The notes under the pieces were generated by a model. It was not told the DNA's origin and did not search any database. It saw only the letters and a program-made list of their open reading frames with translations. The position numbers were made by a program, and so were the translations under genes. A DNA stretch of 15,793 bases from Candidatus Woesearchaeota archaeon. GTDB taxonomy: Archaea; Nanobdellota; Nanobdellia; Woesearchaeales; WJKL01. Below, in pieces: positions 1 through 6,391 of this stretch. Where the stretch lies: NCBI GenBank assembly GCA_019322535.1, contig JAHWIM010000064.1, positions 1 to 15,793 on the forward strand. The letters run 5' to 3'. Numbering within the stretch: position 1 is the stretch's first letter; each line of letters starts with the position of its first letter.

Positions 1-684
1 CTAAAAATGAGAGATTTGGCTGAAAGAAAAACAGGAGAAAGAAAGATGTACATGCCAAATACTACTGCTGAAACAGATGAAATGATAAGAAGAGCAAGAA
101 TTATCAAATTAGAAGGCGGAGAATATGTTATGATTGATATAATAACTGCTGGATGGGCTGGTTTGCAAAGTTTAAGACAAGCTGATTTAGACTTAGTAAT
201 ACATGCTCATAGAGCAGGTCATGGTGCTTTTACTGAAGATCCAAAACATGGTATTAGTATGTTAACTATTGCAAAATGTTCTAGACTAATTGGTGTTGAC
301 CAGATTCATGTTGGTGCTATTGTTGGAAAGATGAAAGGAGGAAAAGAAGAAGTTGAATTAATAGGAGAAGAAATTGAAGAGCAGATAATTCATTCAAATA
401 AATCTGCACATGTTTTAGAGCAGAAGTGGTTTGGTGTTAAACCTGTTTTTGCTGTTTGTAGTGGAGGATTACATCCTGGAAAAATACCTCCTTTAATAGA
501 AGCAATGGGGAACAATATAATAATGCAGTTTGGCGGAGGATGTCATGGTCATCCAGATGGCACTATTCATGGAGCAAAAGCTGTAAGACAATCACTTGAA
601 GCAACTTTAAAGAGTGTTTCTTTAGAAGATTATGCAGAAAATCATATTGCTCTGCATAAAGCGTTGCTGAAATGGGGCAAATAA
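1..684 (+). CDS. rbcL: RuBisCO large chain, form III-type (5' part outside window)
   Basis: This is the C-terminal half of the large subunit of ribulose-1,5-bisphosphate carboxylase, which carboxylates RuBP to two 3-phosphoglycerates. In archaea with form III enzymes it usually acts in AMP/nucleoside salvage rather than a Calvin cycle. The reading frame is open to base 1, so the ATG at base 7 is internal. Numbering from that Met, I see the active-site blocks HAHRA (H68, R69), QIHVGAIVGK (H101; loop-6 lysine K108), CSGGLHPG (S152) and QFGGGCHGHP (G176-G178). The carbamylated lysine region lies upstream of the window. The stretch between loop 6 and PVFAVCSGG is longer than I remember for Thermococcus form III (recollection). 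That would suit a form II/III or divergent DPANN version, which I cannot decide. The gene ends 42 bases before the next start, and a new promoter sits in that gap. Confidence 0.93.
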   Translation, partial: LKMRDLAERKTGERKMYMPNTTAETDEMIRRARIIKLEGGEYVMIDIITAGWAGLQSLRQADLDLVIHAHRAGHGAFTEDPKHGISMLTIAKCSRLIGVDQIHVGAIVGKMKGGKEEVELIGEEIEEQIIHSNKSAHVLEQKWFGVKPVFAVCSGGLHPGKIPPLIEAMGNNIIMQFGGGCHGHPDGTIHGAKAVRQSLEATLKSVSLEDYAENHIALHKALLKWGK

Positions 685-694
685 TTTTCAAAAA

Positions 695-704
695 TTTTAT
701 AAAT
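695..704 (+). promoter_or_regulatory. TATA box, leaderless promoter of the 727 gene
   Basis: TTTTATAAAT is centred about 27 bases before the ATG at 727. This is the archaeal TATA-to-start-site distance, so the transcript probably begins at or beside the start codon. There is no Shine-Dalgarno site. The gene after RuBisCO therefore has its own transcription start. Confidence 0.7.
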
Positions 705-726
705 AACTTCTGAAAGTTTTTTATTT

Positions 727-1188
727 ATGGGAAATGGCGATTATACAGGGACTGATGAAGCATTTGTAGAAGAAGTTAGAAGACAAGGAGTTCTTATTGT
801 TGATCCTAATATAAAGCGATTATATAAAATGAGGAATAGGCTTGGTTTGCAGTCAGGTGAAGCAAAGGATTGTACTACTATAAGAGATGTAGGTGTTGGA
901 AGTAGAGGTATAGCACATTATATGGGGCAACAGCAGTTTGGTTTGTACATTGTTCAAGGATGCGGCATTGGTGTAGATGTTATAGCTGCGTTAGAAACAA
1001 TTGGCCTTGAATCAAATGGTAATGTTCCCATGGTTTTAATGATTGGCAATAATTTAGAAGGGCAAGTTGGTGAATCTGTTGAGGTTTTGAGAGAGTTAGG
1101 AACTGATGTTAAGGTTGCATTTGTAAATTCTGGTAATGGCTATATTGATAATACTACTTTAAGAGATATTCTCAGAAAATTTGATTAA
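727..1188 (+). CDS. Unrecognised 153-aa protein, probable alpha/beta fold
   Basis: I do not recognise this family. The protein is soluble, with no signal peptide or membrane segment. It alternates hydrophobic strands (GVLIVDP near residues 22-28, FGLYIVQG near 71-78, PMVLMIG near 101-107, DVKVAFVNSG near 127-136) with amphipathic helices, and glycine-rich turns follow several strands. This suggests a three-layer Rossmann- or flavodoxin-like fold (inference). C48 and C79 are the only cysteines, too few for a metal knuckle. It lies directly downstream of RuBisCO on the same strand but has its own promoter. A metabolic link to nucleotide salvage is possible but not shown. The start is well supported by the TATA spacing. 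Confidence 0.75.
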   Translation: MGNGDYTGTDEAFVEEVRRQGVLIVDPNIKRLYKMRNRLGLQSGEAKDCTTIRDVGVGSRGIAHYMGQQQFGLYIVQGCGIGVDVIAALETIGLESNGNVPMVLMIGNNLEGQVGESVEVLRELGTDVKVAFVNSGNGYIDNTTLRDILRKFD

Positions 1189-1249
1189 TATAGATACTAC
1201 AGTATACATATATTTAAATATGAACTGCTACTACTCTGGAATAATATCA

Positions 1250-1258
1250 CTTATATAT
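1250..1258 (+). promoter_or_regulatory. Probable TATA box of the surface-protein gene
   Basis: CTTATATAT lies about 26 bases before base 1280, which would give a leader of about 20 bases containing the Shine-Dalgarno site at 1286-1291. A second candidate, TATTTAAATA at 1211-1220, would give a longer leader. The whole gap 1189-1293 is AT-rich and holds several TATA-like strings, so the choice is uncertain. Confidence 0.45.
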
Positions 1259-1285
1259 GGGGGCAATTATAGTTATATATAAATA

Positions 1286-1291
1286 GGGAGG
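1286..1291 (+). promoter_or_regulatory. Shine-Dalgarno site that selects the start at 1300
   Basis: GGGAGG ends 8 bases before the ATG at 1300 but only 2 bases before the in-frame ATG at 1294. The second ATG is therefore the better start, and the protein begins MKKLLMG. Confidence 0.7.
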
Positions 1292-1299
1292 ATATGAAG

Positions 1300-3234
1300 A
1301 TGAAAAAGCTTTTAATGGGAATTTTAATTGTTTTAATGCTTTCTATAGCAACTGTTAGTGCAAATCCTGTTTTAAATTTAATAGGAAATAAGATGGTAAA
1401 CGAAGGAGATACTCTTCAATTTAATATAACAAGTTCTGCTCCTGATAGCGGAAGTTCAACTTTCATAAGAAATACTTCTATAGGAACATTAACTAAATAT
1501 AATGAAACAAAAGCTACATTCTCATGGGCAACAGACTATGATGATAGTGGTGTTTATTCTGTTGAATTTAGTGTAATTGATGGAAATAGCTCAGACAGTG
1601 AAACAGTCACAATTAATGTACAAAATACAAATAGAGCTCCTACATGGACAAGTTCTATTCCTTCACAAACTATTGCTGAAGAATCAGATTTATTTATAGT
1701 CGGCAATGTAAATGCTCTTGTATCAGACCCTGATGGAGATACTATAACATTTAGTATTGGATCTGAAGATACAAGCAAGGTTGACTGTATGGTTGATCCT
1801 GATGGCACTGATTTAAAGATAAAACCTGCTGCTGATTTTTCAGGAACTGCAAACTGTGCTGTAAGAGCAAGAGACAGTGGTGCACTTTATGCAGACAAAA
1901 GCTTTAGTATAACTGTAACAAATACACCAGATGCTCCTGTAATTACATCAAATGCTGTAAGAAGCGCTGATATAAATGAAGCCTACAGTTATAATGTTCA
2001 AGCAAATGATCCTGATGGAGATACATTAGTTTACTCTTTGTTATCATCTGTAGAAGGAATGACAATTGCTTCAGATACAGGTGTGATAAGCTGGACTCCA
2101 AATGCTACTGGAGATTATAGTGTTAGTGTACAAGTAACAGATGGAACTCATACAGATGTACAAAGCTTTACTGTTACAGTAGATTATCCTTCAAAATTAC
2201 AGATTTATGATATTGATTTTTGGGTTGAAGGGGATCATGAAGACGGCGCAGATAAAACAGGCGGAACTGTAGATAAAGATGTAAGACCTGACAGCGAAAT
2301 AAAGATGAGAGTTAAGTTAAAAAATACATATACATCTAGCGAAGATGTTGACATTGAGAACGTTGAAGTTAATGCTATTATATTGAATATAGATGATGAT
2401 GGTGATGATATGGAGCAAGATATATCAGTAGATGATATATCACCAGGAAGAACAGAAACTGCAACTATGATATTTGATGTTCCTTTAAAAGTTGATGAAG
2501 GAGAATATGACATGACTGTGGAAATTGCAGCATCTGATTCAAATAGAGACTATGATATGACAGTTGATTTTATTGTTAAAGTCAGCAAAAAAAGCCACGA
2601 CATAAGAATATCAGAAGCTATGTTGACACCTGAAATTTTAGTCTGTTCAAGACACGCAAACTTCGAAGTTGAGATAATCAATGTAGGAGATAATGATGAA
2701 GATGTGGGAGACAGAATAAGATTAGAAGTTAGAGGGCAACAACTAGGAATTGATTTTGTAAAGAGTTCAATAGAATTGGACAGCAACCCTGATGCTGATG
2801 ACAACTCATACAAAAAAACATTCTCTATTGATTTGGCAGATAACTTTCCTTTAGGTATTTATCCAATCACTGTAAAGGTTTACAGAAATAATGATGATAC
2901 AGATGTTGTTCAAAAAGAATTGCTTGTTGAGCAATGTACACTACCAACAACTATTCAGCAGCCTAGTAGCAGTGATTCATCTGCAAGCGGCGGAGATGAA
3001 GGAGATGGAAGTGTTGTAGTAAACACAGGCGTTGATGTAACAGGCGGATTACCACCTGGATTTGAAGGTTATGTTGTTGATACTGCTGAAGAAACCTCAT
3101 TTACAGGCAGTGGATTATATGTTGCAATTTTAGTTATTGCAATACTAGCTGTTGTGGGTGCAGGAATCTTGGTGGTTGTTAAGTTTTTAGTAAAGCCAAA
3201 AGGTGGATTTGGCCAAGGTCAATTTAACTACTAA
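1300..3234 (+). CDS. Secreted, membrane-anchored surface protein with cadherin/Ig-like repeats
   Basis: This is a large cell-surface protein. Residue numbers here count from the upstream ATG at 1294. A signal peptide covers residues 1-23 with likely cleavage after VSA. Next come three beta-sandwich repeats (about 25-110, 115-210 and 212-296), two of them with a DPDGD motif. This pattern is typical of dystroglycan/cadherin-like and He_PIG domains and may bind calcium. Two further beta-rich domains (about 300-430 and 435-545) resemble CARDB/S-layer-associated modules. A Ser/Gly-rich linker (about 550-605) leads to one transmembrane helix (607-629) and a short tail, KPKGGFGQGQFNY. The few cysteines (for example DCMVD/NCAV and LVCS/VEQC) could form disulfides outside the cell. 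It may be an S-layer-like or adhesion protein, perhaps for host contact (inference). It converges with Taw3 with a 4-base overlap of stop codons. Confidence 0.85.
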   Translation: MKKLLMGILIVLMLSIATVSANPVLNLIGNKMVNEGDTLQFNITSSAPDSGSSTFIRNTSIGTLTKYNETKATFSWATDYDDSGVYSVEFSVIDGNSSDSETVTINVQNTNRAPTWTSSIPSQTIAEESDLFIVGNVNALVSDPDGDTITFSIGSEDTSKVDCMVDPDGTDLKIKPAADFSGTANCAVRARDSGALYADKSFSITVTNTPDAPVITSNAVRSADINEAYSYNVQANDPDGDTLVYSLLSSVEGMTIASDTGVISWTPNATGDYSVSVQVTDGTHTDVQSFTVTVDYPSKLQIYDIDFWVEGDHEDGADKTGGTVDKDVRPDSEIKMRVKLKNTYTSSEDVDIENVEVNAIILNIDDDGDDMEQDISVDDISPGRTETATMIFDVPLKVDEGEYDMTVEIAASDSNRDYDMTVDFIVKVSKKSHDIRISEAMLTPEILVCSRHANFEVEIINVGDNDEDVGDRIRLEVRGQQLGIDFVKSSIELDSNPDADDNSYKKTFSIDLADNFPLGIYPITVKVYRNNDDTDVVQKELLVEQCTLPTTIQQPSSSDSSASGGDEGDGSVVVNTGVDVTGGLPPGFEGYVVDTAEETSFTGSGLYVAILVIAILAVVGAGILVVVKFLVKPKGGFGQGQFNY

Positions 3235-3794
3235 ATTTTTTTTATTTCCTTATATAATTCTTTTATTTTTCTTTGTGTTCTTTTTAGTTTTTTATTTGCT
3301 TCTTTAATTAATATTTTAAGATGATCATCATTTACAAGAAGCTTTGATTTATCTGCAATTATTGTATTCAGGATTTCTGTTGATGCAATCTCTATTATAA
3401 TCTTTTTTCTTGTTGATTGAATTCCTGAACGTTTAAAACCAATATTTCTTGCTGTATTTATTATTTTTTGAGCATTTTGTATAGAATCTGCTGCTAGATG
3501 TAAGATCATTGGTTCAAATCTAAACCAGACAGGATATTTTGGAAGGTTTTTAAGCTTTGAGTTTATTTCTTTAAAGCTAGTTTTTTTATGTGTTATCAAT
3601 AACCATTTTGCTTCTTGTTTTTTTTCTGATTTTTTTTCTAACAAAACAATTCTACCAGAACAAGAAGAAGTTGTATAATAATAGGGATTTTTGTTTATTA
3701 GATTTATTAAAGCAAGGATTTCTTTATCTATTGCTCCTTTTTTAGACTTATCTAGTTTCTTAAGGAAGTCTTTTTTGTATTTTTGAAAGGTCAT
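3231..3794 (-). CDS. taw3: tRNA wybutosine-synthesising protein 3 (Taw3/TYW3)
   Basis: Taw3 is the SAM-dependent N4-methyltransferase that modifies the tricyclic wyosine intermediate at position 37 of tRNA-Phe. The 187-aa product has the family signatures in order. DKSKKGAID lies near residues 15-23, YYTTSSCSGRI at 39-49 is the most diagnostic block, and KWLLITHK is at 63-70. FRFEPMILHL at 91-100 and GFKRSGI at 119-125 follow. Length is about right for an archaeal Taw3 with a lysine-rich helical C terminus. It starts 39 bases after the nucleotidyltransferase gene on the same strand, so the two are probably co-transcribed. Its 3' end overlaps the surface-protein gene by 4 bases. The modification protects the reading frame at Phe codons. 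Confidence 0.93.
   Translation of the reverse strand: MTFQKYKKDFLKKLDKSKKGAIDKEILALINLINKNPYYYTTSSCSGRIVLLEKKSEKKQEAKWLLITHKKTSFKEINSKLKNLPKYPVWFRFEPMILHLAADSIQNAQKIINTARNIGFKRSGIQSTRKKIIIEIASTEILNTIIADKSKLLVNDDHLKILIKEANKKLKRTQRKIKELYKEIKKI
3236..3243 (+). terminator. Poly-T terminator after the surface-protein gene
   Basis: A run of eight T residues follows the stop codon by one base, with more T-rich sequence after it. Archaeal RNA polymerase terminates at such T tracts. It lies within the 3' end of the convergent taw3 gene. Confidence 0.5.
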
Positions 3795-3833
3795 TCTAGG
3801 AGGAAATTTATTTGACTAGAAAAAGTTTTTGTT

Positions 3834-4634
3834 TTATTTCTCAATAAATTCTTGCATTCTATTTACAAAGGCTTCTGCTTCTATTAGATAATCATCATAT
3901 TCTTTTCCTGATATCTCTTTAATTTCTCTATGAGTAATTCCTTTCATAATTTTATAGAACTTTTCCATTGTATCTGCATATCTTTGCTCTAATCTACGCT
4001 GTCTTACTAACCTTTTTTCTAACAAATCTGCTGCATATTCTGGACTTGGGGGAGTTTCTCCTATATGCATTAAAGCTGCATGTGATGCATCAATTACTGC
4101 CCAGTATAAATCTAAAGTTGCCTGCAGTAAATGCCATTTTGAATTTGTAATTGTTCTTGGTGCTCTTCCAAAATAAACCCAAACAGATTCATGAGTTGGT
4201 TTTATTCTTCCTTGTATTAATAAAGATTGCAATGGTTTGAAGATATCTGCTCCAAGTATTGGAACTCCATCTCTTAATATATTAATTGCAACTGGATCTC
4301 CTGCTCTTATGTATTCCCAAAAAGAAGTTAAGGTCATAGAAGTTACATGAAGTCTTGTACTTACTTTTCCAACTATTTTTTCTACGATTAATCTGTAGGC
4401 TTCTATAACTTCTCTTGTCATTCTTATTGCAAGGTCATTTACTACAATTAAAACATCTACATCTCCTCTTGATGATGCTTGTTTTCTTGCTGCTGAACCA
4501 AATAGAACAACAAGTTTAAGAAAATCTCCTAGCTCTGCTTTTGTTCTTTTTGCAAAAGATCTAGCTAAGGTTAAGTCCTCATTAGGGTACTTAATAATAT
4601 TTGGATCTGCTTTTGGTTTAAGTAGAAATTTCAA
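3834..4634 (-). CDS. Nucleotidyltransferase (MNT-type) with helical HEPN-like C-terminal domain
   Basis: The N-terminal half is a pol-beta-superfamily minimal nucleotidyltransferase. VVLFGSAAR (G46, S47) is followed by GDVDVLIVV, giving the GS...DxD metal site with D58 and D60. RDGVPILG (121-128) is the usual end of this fold. A third carboxylate is not obvious: the expected strand reads TRLHVTSM. Residues about 150-266 are all-helical and resemble HEPN or kanamycin-nucleotidyltransferase C-terminal domains. I do not see a clean RxxxxH RNase motif. The start is TTG at 4634, supported by GAGGGG 5 bases upstream and by the lack of any Met before residue 72. Separate MNT and HEPN proteins form toxin-antitoxin pairs. 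Here they appear fused beside a tRNA-modification gene, so RNA-end modification is an alternative role (inference). Confidence 0.8.
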   Translation of the reverse strand: MKFLLKPKADPNIIKYPNEDLTLARSFAKRTKAELGDFLKLVVLFGSAARKQASSRGDVDVLIVVNDLAIRMTREVIEAYRLIVEKIVGKVSTRLHVTSMTLTSFWEYIRAGDPVAINILRDGVPILGADIFKPLQSLLIQGRIKPTHESVWVYFGRAPRTITNSKWHLLQATLDLYWAVIDASHAALMHIGETPPSPEYAADLLEKRLVRQRRLEQRYADTMEKFYKIMKGITHREIKEISGKEYDDYLIEAEAFVNRMQEFIEK

Positions 4635-4639
4635 TCTAT

Positions 4640-4645
4640 CCCCTC
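4640..4645 (-). promoter_or_regulatory. Shine-Dalgarno site supporting a TTG start
   Basis: On the minus strand GAGGGG lies 5 bases before the TTG at 4634. No ATG exists near the N terminus, so this site decides the non-canonical start. Confidence 0.6.
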
Positions 4646-4670
4646 TTTTTTAATTACTTTATTGTTTATA

Positions 4671-4680
4671 CTATTTAAAG
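4671..4680 (-). promoter_or_regulatory. TATA box of the nucleotidyltransferase-taw3 operon
   Basis: On the minus strand CTTTAAATAG is centred about 26 bases before base 4650. That gives a leader of about 15 bases, which includes the Shine-Dalgarno site. Confidence 0.6.
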
Positions 4681-4695
4681 GTTTTTATTCAAATT

Positions 4696-4716
4696 AAAAA
4701 AAATAAAAGAAAAAAA
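4696..4716 (-). terminator. Double poly-T terminator after the membrane zinc-ribbon gene
   Basis: Read on the minus strand, seven T residues start directly after the TAA at 4719-4717. A second tract of eight T follows a few bases on. This is a typical archaeal T-tract terminator and separates this gene from the nucleotidyltransferase promoter beyond it. Confidence 0.65.
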
Positions 4717-5316
4717 TTATTGATGTAATGTTTTCATTGCCCTGTGTCCGCATTTTGGACAAACATAAGTTGCTCTCATTCCGCCTTTAGGTCCTTGTTT
4801 TAATTGGCCGCTTATTTTCATTACTGCGCCATCTCTTGGGCATTTTGGTCTTATTCTCTTACTTTGTTCTATTCTCAGATCCTTAGCTATTGTTCTTTTC
4901 TTAAAAAGACAAGCTGCTAAAGCATCTCTTACTGCATGATACTTGTGTGCATATGCCATCCATAGAATAGTTAATAAAGCAAATAAAACCAATAAAGGAA
5001 TTACTATATATAGGTAACTTACTGTTTCTACGATTGCTGGCTGTTCAACTTTTGGCGCCGCAGTGGGTAGAGGAGCTACTGTTTCTTGCTGAACTGCTTC
5101 TTCTGGAAGAATACATTCATCTGTACTTAATAAGACGTATGTATCTCCGCCTTCTGGATTGCAATGTTTTGCCTCAACTTCACAAGAATTTCCTGGCCCA
5201 TAATAATAGACACAGACTTCATTCATAGCTGTGAATCTTGTATGAGGTCCAAATGCATAAACACCAAGAATAAGCAAAATACAAATTAATGCTATTCCCA
5301 AAACTTGATTTTTCAT
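4717..5316 (-). CDS. Two-pass membrane protein with cytoplasmic zinc ribbon
   Basis: I know no named family for this 199-aa protein. Residues 1-22 are a hydrophobic signal-anchor or signal peptide. Residues 23-75 form an outside segment with four cysteines (C35, C45, C52, C68), probably disulfide-bonded. A proline-rich linker (80-95) precedes a second hydrophobic helix (about 100-122), and a basic cytoplasmic region follows. The C terminus is a zinc-ribbon-like knuckle pair: CPRDG at 159-163 and CPKCGH at 186-191. One of the four usual cysteines is replaced, with D162 or H191 as possible fourth ligand. The start has a perfect GGAGGTGA Shine-Dalgarno site. A membrane-tethered zinc ribbon suggests a link between an outside domain and nucleic acid or protein partners inside the cell (inference). 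It is divergent from the HTH gene. Confidence 0.75.
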   Translation of the reverse strand: MKNQVLGIALICILLILGVYAFGPHTRFTAMNEVCVYYYGPGNSCEVEAKHCNPEGGDTYVLLSTDECILPEEAVQQETVAPLPTAAPKVEQPAIVETVSYLYIVIPLLVLFALLTILWMAYAHKYHAVRDALAACLFKKRTIAKDLRIEQSKRIRPKCPRDGAVMKISGQLKQGPKGGMRATYVCPKCGHRAMKTLHQ

Positions 5317-5320
5317 ACTG

Positions 5321-5328
5321 TCACCTCC
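5321..5328 (-). promoter_or_regulatory. Perfect Shine-Dalgarno site GGAGGTGA
   Basis: On the minus strand GGAGGTGA is followed by four bases and the ATG at 5316. It matches the full archaeal anti-Shine-Dalgarno complement and serves as an internal standard for spacing elsewhere in the window. Confidence 0.85.
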
Positions 5329-5350
5329 TTTTTTTTAGAATACTATTTTT

Positions 5351-5363
5351 AATATATTTAAAT
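5351..5363 (-). promoter_or_regulatory. TATA box of the membrane zinc-ribbon gene
   Basis: On the minus strand ATTTAAATATATT is centred about 26 bases before base 5331. The leader would be about 15 bases and include the Shine-Dalgarno site. It lies about 40 bases from the divergent TATA box at 5392-5402. Confidence 0.6.
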
Positions 5364-5391
5364 TTTTGGTAACCATTTCTTTTTCCATTAG

Positions 5392-5402
5392 TTTTAAATA
5401 TA
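5392..5402 (+). promoter_or_regulatory. TATA box, leaderless promoter of the tandem HTH gene
   Basis: TTTTAAATATA is centred about 27 bases before the ATG at 5424, and there is no Shine-Dalgarno site. The transcript should start at or next to the start codon. Confidence 0.65.
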
Positions 5403-5423
5403 AGTGAGACAATTTAATCATAT

Positions 5424-6071
5424 ATGGTTAAGAAGACTCTAGATAAGGTTTTGAAAGATAAAGTTGAGCCAATACTAGATGAGAGCATGCACAAACTTCT
5501 TGGCATTACTATAAGCGAGTTTGGGAAAGATATTACTGACAGGATTGAGAGAAGTCCTTTGATAAGTTATCCAATTGATACTTCTATATCATTCAAGGCT
5601 GCAAAGAAATTGTTTAAGAAAGAGTTTTTGACAAGATTATTGCAAAGCCATTATGGAAATGTTTCTGCTGTTGCAGAGATTAGCGGCCTTAATAGAAGAA
5701 GCATACACAGAGCAATAAAAGAATTTGGAATTAATGTTAAAAGAGTTAGAAAAGAAATGATTAGAACACAGTATTTTCAAAAAGAAGCTGTTGATAGTAT
5801 TTTGAAAGAAACCTTAGATCATTACAAGAGAGTTATAAGACCAAGCAGATTAGAAAGAATGTATAAGAATGTTGATAAAATAAGCAGTGATATTGTAAAA
5901 GAACTGCCTGCTATAGAAATGTCATGGGATGAAGCAGAAATAGAATTTGAAAAAGCATATATCAGAAAAGCTTTGAAAGAAAGTAAAGGCAACGTAAGTA
6001 AAACTGCTAAGAAGATTGGTTTAAGATATGAAACTTTGCATAGGAAGATTAAGAAATTAGGAATTGAATAA
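5424..6071 (+). CDS. DNA-binding protein with two Fis-type helix-turn-helix domains
   Basis: The 215-aa protein contains two copies of the Fis/NtrC-type C-terminal HTH (HTH_8). Copy 1 (residues 57-104) has GNVSAVAEISGLNRRSIHRA. Copy 2 (170-214) has GNVSKTAKKIGLRYETLHRK, the classic form seen at the C terminus of bacterial sigma-54 activators. No AAA+ ATPase or receiver domain is present. Residues 1-55 and 105-165 are helical and charged. Fis works as a dimer, so one chain with two copies may bind DNA as a pseudo-dimer or bridge two sites (inference). It is likely a transcription regulator or nucleoid protein. The gene is leaderless and divergent from the membrane zinc-ribbon gene, whose promoter it may control. 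An AT-rich hairpin cluster follows its stop codon. Confidence 0.85.
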   Translation: MVKKTLDKVLKDKVEPILDESMHKLLGITISEFGKDITDRIERSPLISYPIDTSISFKAAKKLFKKEFLTRLLQSHYGNVSAVAEISGLNRRSIHRAIKEFGINVKRVRKEMIRTQYFQKEAVDSILKETLDHYKRVIRPSRLERMYKNVDKISSDIVKELPAIEMSWDEAEIEFEKAYIRKALKESKGNVSKTAKKIGLRYETLHRKIKKLGIE

Positions 6072-6079
6072 AAAAACAC

Positions 6080-6131
6080 GAAGTAACAAAAATCTTCGAT
6101 TTTTGAACTTCTAAAATTACTTCATAATTTT
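6080..6131. repeat. Cluster of AT-rich inverted repeats after the HTH gene
   Basis: Three possible stems overlap here. GAAGTAA (6080-6086) pairs with TTACTTC (6117-6123) and encloses the 8-bp triloop hairpin at 6087-6105. Alternatively AAAATTA (6113-6119) pairs with TAATTTT (6125-6131). The last stem is exclusive with the first, so the region could switch between folds. It may be a terminator or processing site for the HTH mRNA, or a control element upstream of the 6177 micro-ORF. Confidence 0.5.
6087..6105 (+). repeat. Triloop hairpin, 8-bp stem, loop TTC
   Basis: CAAAAATC-TTC-GATTTTTG is a perfect 8-bp stem with a 3-base loop. It shares its stem ends with the hairpins at 13312-13330 and 11126-11142, read on the minus strand, with paired substitutions between copies. 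Confidence 0.55.
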
Positions 6132-6134
6132 ACG

Positions 6135-6147
6135 AAGCTTTATAAAT
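6135..6147 (+). promoter_or_regulatory. BRE/TATA promoter element of the 40-aa micro-ORF
   Basis: AAGCTTTATAAAT is identical over 13 bases to the rps6e promoter element at 13411-13423. A start site about 26 bases on would fall near 6169, a few bases before the ATG at 6177. Confidence 0.65.
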
Positions 6148-6176
6148 AACTAAGTTTGAGTATTATTAAGATAAAA

Positions 6177-6299
6177 ATGGTATGGTTTGATGATAGCGGA
6201 AGAATGAGGCTTTGCGAAGCTGGAATGAGTGGTTTTTTTCCACCACCGATGAAGCCTTGTTTTAGTACAATTAGTGGATTTGTTGTAAAAGAGAAATAA
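6177..6299 (+). CDS. Putative 40-aa microprotein
   Basis: This short frame begins MVWFDDSGRMRLCEAGMSG and ends ISGFVVKEK. I do not recognise it. It has two cysteines (C13, C28), a proline run at residues 22-24, and no membrane helix. Support for expression comes from the strong BRE/TATA element just upstream, the correct promoter-to-ATG distance, and T-rich tracts after its stop. It sits alone in the 320-base gap between the HTH gene and the metallopeptidase. An alternative is that the promoter drives a non-coding RNA and the frame is incidental. Confidence 0.45.
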   Translation: MVWFDDSGRMRLCEAGMSGFFPPPMKPCFSTISGFVVKEK

Positions 6300-6312
6300 T
6301 TCTATATATGAC

Positions 6313-6330
6313 TTTTTTGTCTCAGTTTTT
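6313..6330 (+). terminator. T-tract terminator after the micro-ORF
   Basis: Runs of six and five T residues lie about 14 bases after the stop of the 40-aa frame and upstream of the next promoter. The pattern is consistent with archaeal termination, though weak. Confidence 0.35.
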
Positions 6331-6350
6331 GATGTTTTAGTTGATGTATC

Positions 6351-6358
6351 TTTATAAA
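6351..6358 (+). promoter_or_regulatory. TATA box of the HELGH metallopeptidase gene
   Basis: TTTATAAA is centred about 37 bases before the ATG at 6392. This predicts a leader of about 10 bases with no Shine-Dalgarno site. A TAG codon lies directly before that ATG in frame, so no longer start is possible. Confidence 0.6.
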
Positions 6359-6391
6359 CTTCTGACGTTTATATGTACTATAGAGATTTAG

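Noticed and set aside
7..9. ATG at base 7 as the true start of RuBisCO
   Set aside because: The frame is open to base 1 and the product lacks the N-terminal half and carbamylation lysine, so the gene is cut by the window.
1294..1299. ATG at 1294 as start of the surface protein
   Set aside because: It is only 2 bases from GGGAGG. The ATG at 1300 has normal spacing.
2235..2813. Minus-strand frames inside the surface-protein gene
   Set aside because: Low-complexity Ser/Thr/Ile products opposite a clear secreted protein, with no promoter or Shine-Dalgarno site.
5370..5430. TAACCAT (5370-5376) and ATGGTTA (5424-5430) as an operator pair
   Set aside because: Only 7 bp, one arm includes the start codon, and such pairs are expected by chance at this composition.
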